From: Ulvibacter sp. MAR_2010_11
GTDB lineage: Bacteria > Bacteroidota > Bacteroidia > Flavobacteriales > Flavobacteriaceae
Length of the DNA: 64,000 nucleotides
Direction of reading: 5' to 3'
Assembly: GCF_002813135.1 (NCBI RefSeq)
Contig: NZ_PHTY01000001.1
Span: forward strand, 2,165,501-2,229,500
Below are positions 44,001-52,164 of this stretch, one piece after another. The notes under the pieces were generated by a model that saw nothing but the letters and a program-made list of their open reading frames with translations, had not been told where the DNA came from and ran no database searches. The position numbers and the translations under genes are program-made. The number at the start of each line of letters is the position of its first letter. Position 1 is the first letter of the stretch.

Positions 44001-44358
44001 CGGTATTCATCACCCAAATATTATCACCACCTCCTGCATCACTTGTAAATGATATTTTACTGCCGTCGGGGCTAAATCGGGGTTGAATCTCGAAAGGTAT
44101 ACCTGTACGGATAGCCTTTGCAGTGCCACCATTAATGGGAAGGGTATAAATATCGCCCAACAGATCGAAGACGATGGTTTGCCCGTTCGGACTTACATCC
44201 AGATTCATCCAGGTTCCTTCATTGGTGGAAAAGCTATGTGTTTTATAACTGAAATCGCTTCCGGGGGCTGCAACATCCCATTTTGCTTCTTCTTTTTTGT
44301 CCTGGGCAGTTAGTGAAAGTGTATAGCATATTGCTAGTAGTGAGAGAAAAATTCGCAT
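41074..44358 (-). CDS. Secreted TolB-propeller/amidohydrolase fusion protein
   Basis: The 1094-residue protein has a signal peptide (LSLLAICYTLSLTAQ). Residues about 40-620 form two TolB/WD40-like propellers with repeated SPDG motifs (RFSPDGSKI, SFTSDAGGGDNI, SYSPDGNSIVF). Residues about 650-1070 are an amidohydrolase, with the metal site HAHIG in PGMVDAHAHIG, a later His in PEGGSTFYH and DGHTGVEH, and a terminal SLKAGKLADLVIL. It should hydrolyse an amide or cyclic amide outside the cytoplasm; the propeller may present peptides. The C-terminus ends with a CGCHIGHD tail, which could bind metal. Confidence 0.93.
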   Translation of the reverse strand: MRIFLSLLAICYTLSLTAQDKKEEAKWDVAAPGSDFSYKTHSFSTNEGTWMNLDVSPNGQTIVFDLLGDIYTLPINGGTAKAIRTGIPFEIQPRFSPDGSKISFTSDAGGGDNIWVMNTDGSDAKAVSKEDFRLLNNPVWMPDGNYLIGRKHFTSERSMGAGELWQYHITGGSGLQITKRKNDQQDVNEPFVSPDGKYLYYSEDMYPGGFFQYNKDPNKQIYAIKRYDFETGETQTITGGPGGAARPTISRDGKKLAFVKRVRTKTVLYIHNLETGEEWPVFDALNKDQQEAWAIFGVYPNFSWMPNNSEIVFWSGGKIQKVDIHSMAVTNIPFTANVNIDLAQTVHFNNPIETNSFTPKMIRQVVTSPNGKIIIFQALGHLWKKELPNGTPKRLTLGTDFEFEPAFSPNGNDIVFVTWNDLEKGAIFKVPVSGGKAVKVTTTKAIYRTPSYSPDGNSIVFRKENGNLDQGQTFTKNSGIYTMNSSGGNEKMVVDHGEFPKFSTNGQRIFLQTGGDYFGNLTKKLISVNLSGNDEKEHLISKYANRLELSPDNKWIVFSHLHKVYIAPMVLHGQPVDLDNKSNFVPVSQIAKDAGINLHWSADSKKVFWTLGDEYFSNDLKDRFTFLSGSPKEIPEMTSEGIKIGLTAQTDKPSGKIAFTNARIITMDGDTVFEEGNIIINGNKIESIGPSATTPVPSDAKIYPSKGKTIMPGMVDAHAHIGAFRDGLTTQQNWQFLTNLAFGVTTAHDPSANTEAVFSLSELQKAGLLVGPRLYSTGFILYGAEGDFKAVINNLDDAKSSIRRTKAFGAKSVKSYNQPRREQRQQVLQAARELGINVVPEGGSTFYHNLTMVIDGHTGVEHNIPVAPVYKDVLEIWGKSGTGYTPTLIVNYGGLNGEYYYYQRDNVWENEKLLTFSPRAIIDSRSRHRTMVPKEEYDNGHILVSGTAKKLSDAGVKVNMGAHGQLQGLGAHWETWMLVQGGMTPMEALKAATINAAEYIGAGNDIGSLKAGKLADLVILSENPLENIENTQSVEMVMANGRLYDTNTMNEIGNRPKERSPFYWEQNNYNQAFPWHESTQSFMYGGCGCHIGHD

Positions 44359-44404
44359 TTGATTGGTTTTATGAGGTTTTAAAGATAATATTTTAAATAG
44401 GATG

Positions 44405-44977
44405 TTACTGCCTTGATTTCCGGTTCGTAGTACAGAGTGCTATTATTTCTTTAATTCTTTTGGCTCGGGTTTCATCTCTTTTCGCCTGAAACAGCCAACT
44501 TAAATAACTTTTGCGATACCCGGGGGCAAAATTTTGATAGTTTTTAAAGGCGACAGGGTTTGCCTTAAATGCTTTTTTCAATTCCGGCGGAATTATAAGG
44601 TTTTCAATATCGTCCATAGCGCTCCACGTACCGGTATCTTTAGCTATTTTTATAGTTTCCCATCCGCTGTCGTGAATTAAGCCTTCCGCTTCCAAATGAG
44701 GGATATACGATTTGTTTAGTGCACTCCAGGTACTTTTTGGATTACGCGGACAAAAATATTGTTGTCGTTTGCCATTACCCAGACTGCGCACAGTACTGTC
44801 TATCCAGCCGTAACACAGTGCAACTTTTACCGCATCTTCCCAGCGCATGGTCGGGACATTTAATTCCAGTTTATAAAAAATTAAATGAACTCCCTGATCA
44901 TGGGTAGTATGATTAAAATGTAACCATTCGCGCCACTCCACATCTCGAGGGAAATATAACTCGGGTTTTTCTTTCAA
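44405..44977 (-). CDS. YdeI/OmdA family protein
   Basis: The 190-residue protein matches the full YdeI family: an N-terminal EWREWLHFNHTTHDQGVHLIFY region, the ALCYGWIDSTVRSLGNGKRQQYF core and the C-terminal helices PELKKAFKANPVAFKNYQNF and SYLSWLFQAKRDETRAKRI. In Salmonella the homologue helps resist polymyxin-type peptides, but the mechanism is unresolved. It lies 10 bp after the M1 peptidase gene on the same strand, an unrelated neighbour. It is the most typical of the three YdeI-type genes in this window. Confidence 0.93.
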   Translation of the reverse strand: MKEKPELYFPRDVEWREWLHFNHTTHDQGVHLIFYKLELNVPTMRWEDAVKVALCYGWIDSTVRSLGNGKRQQYFCPRNPKSTWSALNKSYIPHLEAEGLIHDSGWETIKIAKDTGTWSAMDDIENLIIPPELKKAFKANPVAFKNYQNFAPGYRKSYLSWLFQAKRDETRAKRIKEIIALCTTNRKSRQ

Positions 44978-44986
44978 AATGAATTT

Positions 44987-46615
44987 CTAGTTTTTAATCA
45001 TTTCACTATCTACAAAAAAATCTCTCTTAATTTCGACAGTTTTAATTGGTTCCGAAAACTCCTTGGTTCTCCATTCGGCAATAGGGAAGATCCATTCTTC
45101 TTTACCGTTTACTATAGCAATTACCGGCATGTCGAATTTTTCAATCACTTCTTCATACCGAAATTGAAGTGATTTTCCATTTACTCTATATTTTACCAGG
45201 GGAATCATGGTAGTTCGGAGGTATTGCTCCCAGAATTCGGTGAGATCAATTCCGGTTTCTTTGCTAATAGATTCTTCAACCTGCTTACTTGAAACGGTTT
45301 GATGGTAAAAATTCTTGTTCAAACCGACTAATATGTCTCTCCATTTTTCGTCATCTTCAAGAAGCTGTCGCAAGGTGTGTAATATGTTGGCACCTTTATA
45401 ATACATATCGCTACTTCCTTCATACTGCACATTGTAAGTTCCAATAACGGGACGGTCGTTTTGAATCATTCTTCGGGTGCCAATCACATAATCTGCCGAG
45501 GCCTCTTTTCCGAAGTGATAATCGAGGTATAAATTTTCAGAATAGGCGGTAAAGCCCTCATGTAACCACATATCGGCTATATCCCTGTTTGTAATATTAT
45601 TCGCAAACCATTCGTGTCCTGCTTCGTGGATAATAATAAAGTCAAATTTCAGTCCCCAGCCGGTACCCGAAAGATCGCTGCCTAAATACCCGTTTTTATA
45701 CTGATTCCCATAGGTGATACTACTTTGGTGCTCCATTCCCAAATAGGGAACTTCTACAAGCTTAAAACTGTCTTCATAAAAAGGGTAGGGGCCAAACCAA
45801 TGTTCGAAAGCTTTCATCATCATTGGAGCTTGTAAAAATTGTTTTTTCGCCTTGGGTTCATTCTCTCGCAATACCCAGTAATCCATATCCAATTCGTCTT
45901 TTAAGCCCTTATACTTTTCCCCGAAATGTACATAATCACCTACATTTATATTTACGCCGTAATTGTTGATGGGGTTCACCACTTTCCAGTGCCAGATTTT
46001 GGTTGCACCCTTGTCTTCTGTTTTTATTAATCGACCGTTACCAACGGCTACTAAACTTGAAGGGACTTCAATTGCCAGCCCAATACCCTTGTCGGGCTCG
46101 TCGTATGAATGATCTTTGTTGGGCCACCAGATACTGGCACCAATTCCCTGATTGGAAGTTGCAATAAAATGTTTCCCGTTACTGTCCTTCCTCCAGGTAA
46201 AACCGCCATCCCAGGGTGGGCGTATTGCTTCTTTTGGCTTTCCTGAAAAATAAACGGTGAGTTTATCGGTTTCTCCTTTTTTCTGCTTCTGCTGAAGGTT
46301 AATGAAATGCGCATTCCCTTCCGAAGTAAAGGATAATTCCTTGCCATTCTGAAGGATTTTATCAATCTTCATAGGTGCCTGCAAGTCAATTTGCATCACT
46401 TCATTTTTGTCTAAAACTTCATAGGTAATGGTATTACTTCCTTGTATAAATCGATTGTCGGGCTGTACTTCCACGATTAAATCATAGTGTATCAAATTCC
46501 ACCATGCACGTTCGGCTGTAATACTTCCCCGAAGCGTATCTTGTCGGGTAAAATTTTGAGAAAAAACCGTGAGGCATGACAAGAGAAAAATACTTATAAC
46601 AAGAACGTGCTTCAT
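44987..46615 (-). CDS. M1 family metallopeptidase
   Basis: The 542-residue exported protein (signal peptide VISIFLLSCLTVFSQ) has the gluzincin site H330EAGH334 with third zinc ligand Glu353 in LHEGFTAYSE. The exopeptidase loop GMEHQ lies at residues 293-297, in place of the usual GAMEN. The N-terminal beta-saddle domain precedes it, and the C-terminus is shorter than in PepN, lacking the large helical domain. It should remove N-terminal residues from peptides in the periplasm or outside. The GMEHQ variant is common in leukotriene A4 hydrolase-like bacterial relatives. Confidence 0.95.
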   Translation of the reverse strand: MKHVLVISIFLLSCLTVFSQNFTRQDTLRGSITAERAWWNLIHYDLIVEVQPDNRFIQGSNTITYEVLDKNEVMQIDLQAPMKIDKILQNGKELSFTSEGNAHFINLQQKQKKGETDKLTVYFSGKPKEAIRPPWDGGFTWRKDSNGKHFIATSNQGIGASIWWPNKDHSYDEPDKGIGLAIEVPSSLVAVGNGRLIKTEDKGATKIWHWKVVNPINNYGVNINVGDYVHFGEKYKGLKDELDMDYWVLRENEPKAKKQFLQAPMMMKAFEHWFGPYPFYEDSFKLVEVPYLGMEHQSSITYGNQYKNGYLGSDLSGTGWGLKFDFIIIHEAGHEWFANNITNRDIADMWLHEGFTAYSENLYLDYHFGKEASADYVIGTRRMIQNDRPVIGTYNVQYEGSSDMYYKGANILHTLRQLLEDDEKWRDILVGLNKNFYHQTVSSKQVEESISKETGIDLTEFWEQYLRTTMIPLVKYRVNGKSLQFRYEEVIEKFDMPVIAIVNGKEEWIFPIAEWRTKEFSEPIKTVEIKRDFFVDSEMIKN

Positions 46616-46634
46616 TGTGTAAAATGATTAGTGA

Positions 46635-47966
46635 TTATCGAAAAGTTTTATTGGGGAATACTACCGGACTTTCATGACCATCGGGTCCTATCGATGCCAC
46701 TCCAAAGAAATAATTGTCGATTACAATACCTTCCAGAGTAAAGGTTTCGACATTCCCTACATATCGACTGTAATCCCAGGTTGGGGAAGTAGTGTCCCTC
46801 CAATAAATTTTATAGCCTTTTGCACCTTCCACTTTGTCCCATTTTAACTTTGCTGAAGGCTCCACAATACCTCCAATTGCAACATTTTTAGGAGAAGGCG
46901 GTGCCCAGGCCAGACTCGCTAAATTTATAGCATTGACAGCCGTAAGTTTTTTTGCATAGTCAAAATTGACAAATTTCAGTTTGTCGCCGTATTCTATACC
47001 ATCTTCCATACGAATATCCTGATGCTGCTGTGTATAATTTTCGTGGGATTCCATAATTCGAATGCCGGCAAAACCTACGTCGTTAAAGGGGCGATGGTGA
47101 CCTCCTCGACCAAAACGATCTAATCTGTAAATCAAGGTGGGATTCATTTCGGGCATGTAGCTTTTGGTGGTATTATAAACATAACGCGCCAACTGACGTG
47201 AAATTCCGTCTACTTCGCCGCCGTAAAAGCGTCTTGAAGTACGCTCGTTATCAGTTTCTGTGGGAGGAACAGGTTCGGAGAAGATTCTAAAATCCCGATT
47301 GCTTATTACGCCGTTTACACCTTTTATATTCCCTATCATGTCATTGTTAAGTACTCCAATAATTTCCCACTTATTATCCAACGCGTATTGAGCCAATCCT
47401 TTTCCGCCGAACAAGCCTTGTTCTTCACCGCTTAATCCTACGTATATAATGCTACTTTCAAACGAATACTTCGATAAAACACGAGCAGCTTCGATAGCTC
47501 CTGCCATGCCGCTGGCATTGTCGTTGGCACCGGGAGAATCGGATGTATAATCGGTTGGATCACTAACCCGGGAATCGATATCCCCACTCATGATAATATA
47601 TCGGTTGGGATATTTTGTGCCTTTTTGAACGGCGACTACATTTACCACCCATACATCGTTGACAATGCGATTGTTATCGCCTTTTTTTACCAAATCTTTC
47701 TGATAAAAAACATCCAAGCAGCCTTTGCAATCATTCGAAATAGTTTCAAATTCTTTTTTAATCCATCGGCGAGCCGCGCCAATTCCTCTCGTTTCAGAAA
47801 CAGTATCGCTTAGGGTATGTCTTGTTCCAAATCCGGCAAGTTTAGTAATGTCGGCTTCAATTCTTTCGGAAGAAACAGCATTGATAATGTCATAAATTCT
47901 CGTATCGGTTTGTGCAGAACAGCATAAACCAATGGAAAGGCTAAGCAGAATAATTAAATTTTTCAT
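46635..47966 (-). CDS. M28 family peptidase with unusual metal site and fibronectin-like tail
   Basis: The 443-residue protein has a signal peptide (LLSLSIGLCCSAQ). The M28 core has Asp149 in GANDNASG, the Glu181-Glu182 pair in SGEEQGLFG and Asp209 in LNNDMIGN. The first ligand position, normally His in a GHxD motif, is Asp129 in SGDIDS. A late His-rich stretch (GHHRPFND, SHENYTQQHQD) supplies candidate histidines. The last 90 residues look like a fibronectin type III domain (LKWDKVEGAKGYKIYWRD). It probably cleaves N-terminal residues, but the altered ligand could change metal use. It lies 19 bp before the M1 gene. Confidence 0.9.
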   Translation of the reverse strand: MKNLIILLSLSIGLCCSAQTDTRIYDIINAVSSERIEADITKLAGFGTRHTLSDTVSETRGIGAARRWIKKEFETISNDCKGCLDVFYQKDLVKKGDNNRIVNDVWVVNVVAVQKGTKYPNRYIIMSGDIDSRVSDPTDYTSDSPGANDNASGMAGAIEAARVLSKYSFESSIIYVGLSGEEQGLFGGKGLAQYALDNKWEIIGVLNNDMIGNIKGVNGVISNRDFRIFSEPVPPTETDNERTSRRFYGGEVDGISRQLARYVYNTTKSYMPEMNPTLIYRLDRFGRGGHHRPFNDVGFAGIRIMESHENYTQQHQDIRMEDGIEYGDKLKFVNFDYAKKLTAVNAINLASLAWAPPSPKNVAIGGIVEPSAKLKWDKVEGAKGYKIYWRDTTSPTWDYSRYVGNVETFTLEGIVIDNYFFGVASIGPDGHESPVVFPNKTFR

Positions 47967-48008
47967 GGATTAAGTAGTAAGTAGCTAAAGATACTAAAAT
48001 CAAACACA

Positions 48009-48884
48009 TTATTCTGTCTTCAGTTCGGCTGCCAAAGCAAGTTTGGTTCCGCCGGCATTTACTGTAATGCGTGTTATGTTTTGAAAGGAATAGTTAGACA
48101 AATCAGCCGCAGGCTTCCATTCTCCGGTGCCAAAAAGGTCATATATAAATAATTTATCTGTACTCCCTAAAATTAATTTCGATTCACTTAACCACGCGTA
48201 ATCCTGGATGCCAATGGGTAATTCGGTGATAAAAAAGCTTTCTCGGGTTTCCATATCCAATTGATAGATGTCGTAGTTTCCATCTTCGTTCAGGACGGTA
48301 TAACTCATTGCCCTGGTATTGGGAATTTTATGAATGGATCTGCCTGAATTCAGTACAATAGTATCCCATTTTTTTTGAGTGTAATCAACAAGAACCAAAT
48401 CCAATCTGTCATCCGAAAGTACTGAAGCTAAAAGGGTGTTTTTATCATAAAAAGCGTAGTAGGCCACTTGAAGGTCTTCAATTAATTGTTGAGATTCGCC
48501 TGTATTTTTATAATAGTAAAGACGCTGTAGCCCTGTTGTATCAAGACGAACTGCCGTAAATCCAACCCCGTCCGGAGCTAATAGAGGTGAATATTCTCCG
48601 CCGGATGTAGGCTGATTGATACGCTCTGTAGTTCCTGAAGCGATATTATAGGATTTTATTTCAGTCTGACCGTTTTCCGTTCCCGCATAGAGTAGTGCGT
48701 CTAACGCAAAAGAAGGTTGACTGTCGTATCCCGGATTGTTTGAAATATTTTTAAAGTTGGAGATTTCGAGGCCTTTTTCAGATGCCGAAATGTCCATCAG
48801 AAAAATATCGGTATCGGGCTGGGAGAGGAGTAAATGCGAGGTTAGTAGCACTACCGCAGTAAAGAGTACTTTAATCATTGTCAT
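48009..48884 (-). CDS. PD40/TolB-like beta-propeller protein
   Basis: This 291-residue exported protein (signal peptide VLFTAVVLLTSHLLLSQ) has repeated WD40-like/PD40 segments such as PLLAPDGVGFTAVRLDTTG, YSFQNITRITVNAGGTKLAL and AWLSESKLILGST. No enzyme motif was found. A half-size propeller alone suggests a ligand- or protein-binding module. It lies 42 bp upstream of the M28 gene on the same strand and may be transcribed with it. It has no close functional match that I can name. Confidence 0.75.
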   Translation of the reverse strand: MTMIKVLFTAVVLLTSHLLLSQPDTDIFLMDISASEKGLEISNFKNISNNPGYDSQPSFALDALLYAGTENGQTEIKSYNIASGTTERINQPTSGGEYSPLLAPDGVGFTAVRLDTTGLQRLYYYKNTGESQQLIEDLQVAYYAFYDKNTLLASVLSDDRLDLVLVDYTQKKWDTIVLNSGRSIHKIPNTRAMSYTVLNEDGNYDIYQLDMETRESFFITELPIGIQDYAWLSESKLILGSTDKLFIYDLFGTGEWKPAADLSNYSFQNITRITVNAGGTKLALAAELKTE

Positions 48885-48929
48885 TATTTTGTTCTAAAGA
48901 TAGCAAAGTTTGGACCAAAGTTGAAGTAT

Positions 48930-48958
48930 AAAAAAAACCGCCTCTTCAGAGACGGTTT
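48930..48958 (-). terminator. Intrinsic terminator after the acyl-CoA dehydrogenase gene
   Basis: On the minus strand AAACCGTCTC pairs with GAGGCGGTTT (one G-U pair) around TGAA, then a run of Ts follows. It closes the fatty-acid oxidation transcript about 76 bp past the acyl-CoA dehydrogenase stop. Confidence 0.87.
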
Positions 48959-49034
48959 TCAACTAACTAACCAATTTTCAATTTATGGAAAAATTGAACT
49001 CTTACAGCTCTCTGGCCTATGTTGTTGCTAATGG

Positions 49035-50852
49035 TTACGACCAGAAAGGATATTTTTGTTCGGCGGTAACCTTTTCGGCAATAATTTTACGTAGCTCTAC
49101 TATGTTTGGCATGTTCTGGTATTTTGTAAAACGTCGTAAGCCCATCAACATCATGCGTTGTTCATCACCTTCAGCAAAGGAGATAATTGCTTCATGTGCT
49201 TTGGTATTAATGGTTTCTACTGCATGATATAAATATAATTTTGACATGGCAATTTGTTCCTTTTGTGCAGCTTCTCCAAAACGCTTCGCATTCTTTTCGG
49301 AACGAAGCACGGCACTTTCAGCCATATAAATTTCAATTAAAATATCGGACGCAGCCAAAAGCATTTGTTGATGCTCTTCCAGATCCGGGCCGTATTTTTG
49401 AACGGCAGCTCCGGCAACCATAAGGAATACTTTCTTTAATTTTCTGAGTATTTCTTTTTCTTCTGAAAACAATTCAGAATAATCCGGTGTGTCAAAAGAA
49501 GGAATTCCTGTTAGTTCCTGAGCAACTGCTGTGGCGGGGCCTAACAAATCGACATGACCTTTCATGGCTTTCTTTACAAGCATTCCTACGGCCAGCATAC
49601 GATTGATTTCGTTGGTGCCTTCATAGATGCGTGCAATACGCGCATCCCGCCAAGCCGCTTCCATTGGAGTATCTTCAGAGAAGCCCATTCCGCCGAAAAT
49701 CTGAATCCCTTCATCGGCACAATTCTGAATGTCTTCCGAAACTGCAACCTTTAAAATAGAACATTCAATGGCGTATTCTTCAACTCCTTTCAGCTCGGCT
49801 TCCTGATGTGAATTTCCATCAGCTACACGAAGAGCGATACGATCTTCTATATTTTTCGCAGCTCTGTAAGTAGCAGATTCACCTGCATACGCATTAGTGG
49901 CCATTTCGGCTATCTTCTTCTTAATTGCACCAAATTCGGCTATGGGAGTATTAAATTGTTTGCGTTCTACAGCATATTTTATAGCCGTAGTGGTAACACG
50001 TCGTTGCGAATCCAAACAGGCGCCGGCCAATTTGATACGACCAACGTTTAGGGCGTTCATTGCAATTTTAAATCCGTTTCCTCTTTCCGAAAGCATGTTT
50101 TCTACAGGTACTACCGTATCGCTAAAAAACACCTGACGGGTAGAAGAAGCTCTAATTCCTAATTTATGCTCTTCTTCACCCATAGTAATCCCATTACTAG
50201 GGTCATTTTCGACTATGAATCCGGTGATGTATTTGTCGTCCTCAATTCTAGCGAATACAATAAAGAGCTTACAGAATCCCGCGTTGGAGATCCACATTTT
50301 TTGTCCGCTGATCTTGTAGTGGGTACCGTCTTCACTAAGTACGGCCTTTGTTTTTCCACTGTTGGCATCACTTCCCGCACCCGGTTCTGTCAAGCAATAA
50401 GCGCCAAACCATTCACCGGTTGCAAGCTTGGGAACGTATTTTTGTTTTTGAGCTTCGGTTCCATATAAGGTGATTGGCAAGGTACCAATCCCGGTATGCG
50501 CACCAAATGCAGTACTAAAAGATCCTGTGCCGCTGGAAATATAGTCACAGGTAAGGAGGGTAGAAACGAAGCCCATTCCCAATCCGCCATAAGCTTCAGG
50601 AACAGCAACGCCTAAAAAGCCAAGCTCTCCGGCTTTACGCATTACCTCTTCGGTGAATGCATAATCTTTTTTCTCGAAGCGATCTCTGTGAGCAATGATC
50701 TCTCTTTCATTGAATTCCATTACCGCTTCTTTCATCATTTTTTGCTCTTCTGAAAAGTCTTCAGGAGTAAAAATATCTTCACAGGCTGTTTCTTTTACCA
50801 AGAATTGACCACCCCGTAAAAGTTCTTTGTTATTCTTTGTTTCTGTACTCAT
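49035..50852 (-). CDS. Acyl-CoA dehydrogenase
   Basis: The 605-residue flavoprotein has the acyl-CoA dehydrogenase core with CLTEPGAGSDANSGKT (residues about 152-167) and MWISNAGF, plus the catalytic-region motif ARIYEGTNEINRML near residue 405. The C-terminal 150 residues add a second helical domain, as in the long ACAD9/VLCAD-like bacterial enzymes. It catalyses the first step of beta-oxidation, making trans-2-enoyl-CoA while reducing FAD. It lies downstream of the thiolase gene across a 109-bp gap that holds a 16-bp inverted repeat, and ends at a terminator. Confidence 0.95.
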   Translation of the reverse strand: MSTETKNNKELLRGGQFLVKETACEDIFTPEDFSEEQKMMKEAVMEFNEREIIAHRDRFEKKDYAFTEEVMRKAGELGFLGVAVPEAYGGLGMGFVSTLLTCDYISSGTGSFSTAFGAHTGIGTLPITLYGTEAQKQKYVPKLATGEWFGAYCLTEPGAGSDANSGKTKAVLSEDGTHYKISGQKMWISNAGFCKLFIVFARIEDDKYITGFIVENDPSNGITMGEEEHKLGIRASSTRQVFFSDTVVPVENMLSERGNGFKIAMNALNVGRIKLAGACLDSQRRVTTTAIKYAVERKQFNTPIAEFGAIKKKIAEMATNAYAGESATYRAAKNIEDRIALRVADGNSHQEAELKGVEEYAIECSILKVAVSEDIQNCADEGIQIFGGMGFSEDTPMEAAWRDARIARIYEGTNEINRMLAVGMLVKKAMKGHVDLLGPATAVAQELTGIPSFDTPDYSELFSEEKEILRKLKKVFLMVAGAAVQKYGPDLEEHQQMLLAASDILIEIYMAESAVLRSEKNAKRFGEAAQKEQIAMSKLYLYHAVETINTKAHEAIISFAEGDEQRMMLMGLRRFTKYQNMPNIVELRKIIAEKVTAEQKYPFWS

Positions 50853-50874
50853 TTTTTATCCTTTTTATGTCAGT

Positions 50875-50937
50875 TCGAGCGCAGTCGAGAACTATTTTTT
50901 AATCTTTCCTGTCTATTTAGGTCTCGACTGCGCTCGA
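50875..50937. repeat. 16-bp perfect inverted repeat with 31-bp spacer
   Basis: TCGAGCGCAGTCGAGA at 50875-50890 is matched by TCTCGACTGCGCTCGA at 50922-50937. Each arm also has an internal TCGA...TCGA symmetry. It lies between the acyl-CoA dehydrogenase and thiolase genes, where it could form a long RNA hairpin in the operon transcript. Motifs like CTCGACTGCGCTCGA recur between genes in flavobacterial genomes as far as I recall. Confidence 0.9.
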
Positions 50938-50959
50938 CCAGACAAGTCTTCTCATTATC

Positions 50960-52150
50960 TTATTTTAAAAATTCATAAATCCCCGCAGCTCCTTGTCCGG
51001 TTCCCACACACATGGTTACCATGCCGTATTTGCCCTTCATATTTCGCTTGCGCATTTCGTCGAAAAGCTGAACCGATAATTTAGTTCCTGTACAGCCCAG
51101 TGGGTGCCCAAGTGCGATGGCGCCCCCGTTTACATTTACTATATCCTTATTAAGGCCGAGTTCACGTATTACAGCTAACGACTGAGAAGCAAAGGCTTCA
51201 TTGAGTTCGATAAGCGCGATATCATCCTGTTTTAATCCCGATTGTTTTAATGCCTTCGGAATTGCCTTTACAGGTCCTATACCCATAATTCGGGGTTCTA
51301 CACCCACTGCAGTAAAACCTACCATGCGCGCAATGGGTTCGAGATTTAACTCTTTTACCATTTCTTCACTCATCACCATAACAAATGCTGCACCATCACT
51401 CATTTGCGAAGAGTTTCCGGCAGTAACACTTCCTCCCGCGGCAAACACAGGGCGTAACTTTGCTAATGCCTCTTTACTGGTTCCTTTACGCGGACCTTCA
51501 TCCTGAGTGACCGTATATTTTTTGGTTTCCTTTTTCCCTGCTTCATTTACAAAGGTCTCTTCCACCTCGATAGGAACAATTTGATCTTTAAAACGGTTTT
51601 CGGCTAGTGCCTTTAACGCCTTCATATGCGAATTGTACGCAAACTCGTCCTGATCTTCACGGGATACCTTGTACTGATTGGCAACAGCCTCGGCGGTGTT
51701 ACCCATTCCCCAATAGTAATCTTCGTGTCCGGATTTGGCAATTTCATAATTCAATTCGGGTTTATAGCCCGACATAGGAACGGCACTCATGCTTTCTGCG
51801 CCACCTGCGATAATACAATTGGCCATTCCCGCCTGAATTTTGGCAGTGGCCGTTGCAATGGTTTCTATTCCTGAAGCGCAAAATCTATTGACAGTAACCC
51901 CCGGAACATCCACCGACTCCAATCCAATCAAAGAGATGAATCGCGCCATATTAAGTCCCTGAGCCCCTTCCGGCATTGCATTTCCCACAATCACGTCGTC
52001 AATTCGAGATTTGTCGAGTTGCGGCAATTCCTTCATCATAAACTGAATGGTTTCCGCGGCCAATTCGTCCGGTCTTTTAAAACGAAAGACACCTCGTGGC
52101 GCTTTTCCCACTGCTGTTCTGTATGCTTTTACGATATATGCTGTTTTCAT
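50960..52150 (-). CDS. fadA: Acetyl-CoA C-acyltransferase (3-ketoacyl-CoA thiolase)
   Basis: The 396-residue enzyme has the full thiolase triad: acylated Cys91 in [13 protein letters not shown], His in [14 protein letters not shown] and the second Cys in [14 protein letters not shown] near the C-terminus. It cleaves 3-ketoacyl-CoA to acetyl-CoA and a shortened acyl-CoA, the last step of beta-oxidation. The length is normal. A four-helix-bundle gene is inserted between it and the FadB-like gene with which it normally forms a unit, as the two inverted repeats at 52165 and 52539 show. Confidence 0.96.
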   Translation of the reverse strand: MKTAYIVKAYRTAVGKAPRGVFRFKRPDELAAETIQFMMKELPQLDKSRIDDVIVGNAMPEGAQGLNMARFISLIGLESVDVPGVTVNRFCASGIETIATATAKIQAGMANCIIAGGAESMSAVPMSGYKPELNYEIAKSGHEDYYWGMGNTAEAVANQYKVSREDQDEFAYNSHMKALKALAENRFKDQIVPIEVEETFVNEAGKKETKKYTVTQDEGPRKGTSKEALAKLRPVFAAGGSVTAGNSSQMSDGAAFVMVMSEEMVKELNLEPIARMVGFTAVGVEPRIMGIGPVKAIPKALKQSGLKQDDIALIELNEAFASQSLAVIRELGLNKDIVNVNGGAIALGHPLGCTGTKLSVQLFDEMRKRNMKGKYGMVTMCVGTGQGAAGIYEFLK

Positions 52151-52164
52151 TTATATAGTATTGA

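Noticed and set aside
48985-49227. 80-residue plus-strand frame beginning MEKLNSYSSLAYVV after the terminator at 48930
   Set aside because: About 80 percent overlaps the acyl-CoA dehydrogenase gene antisense, and the first 17 codons alone show no promoter, family or conservation evidence.
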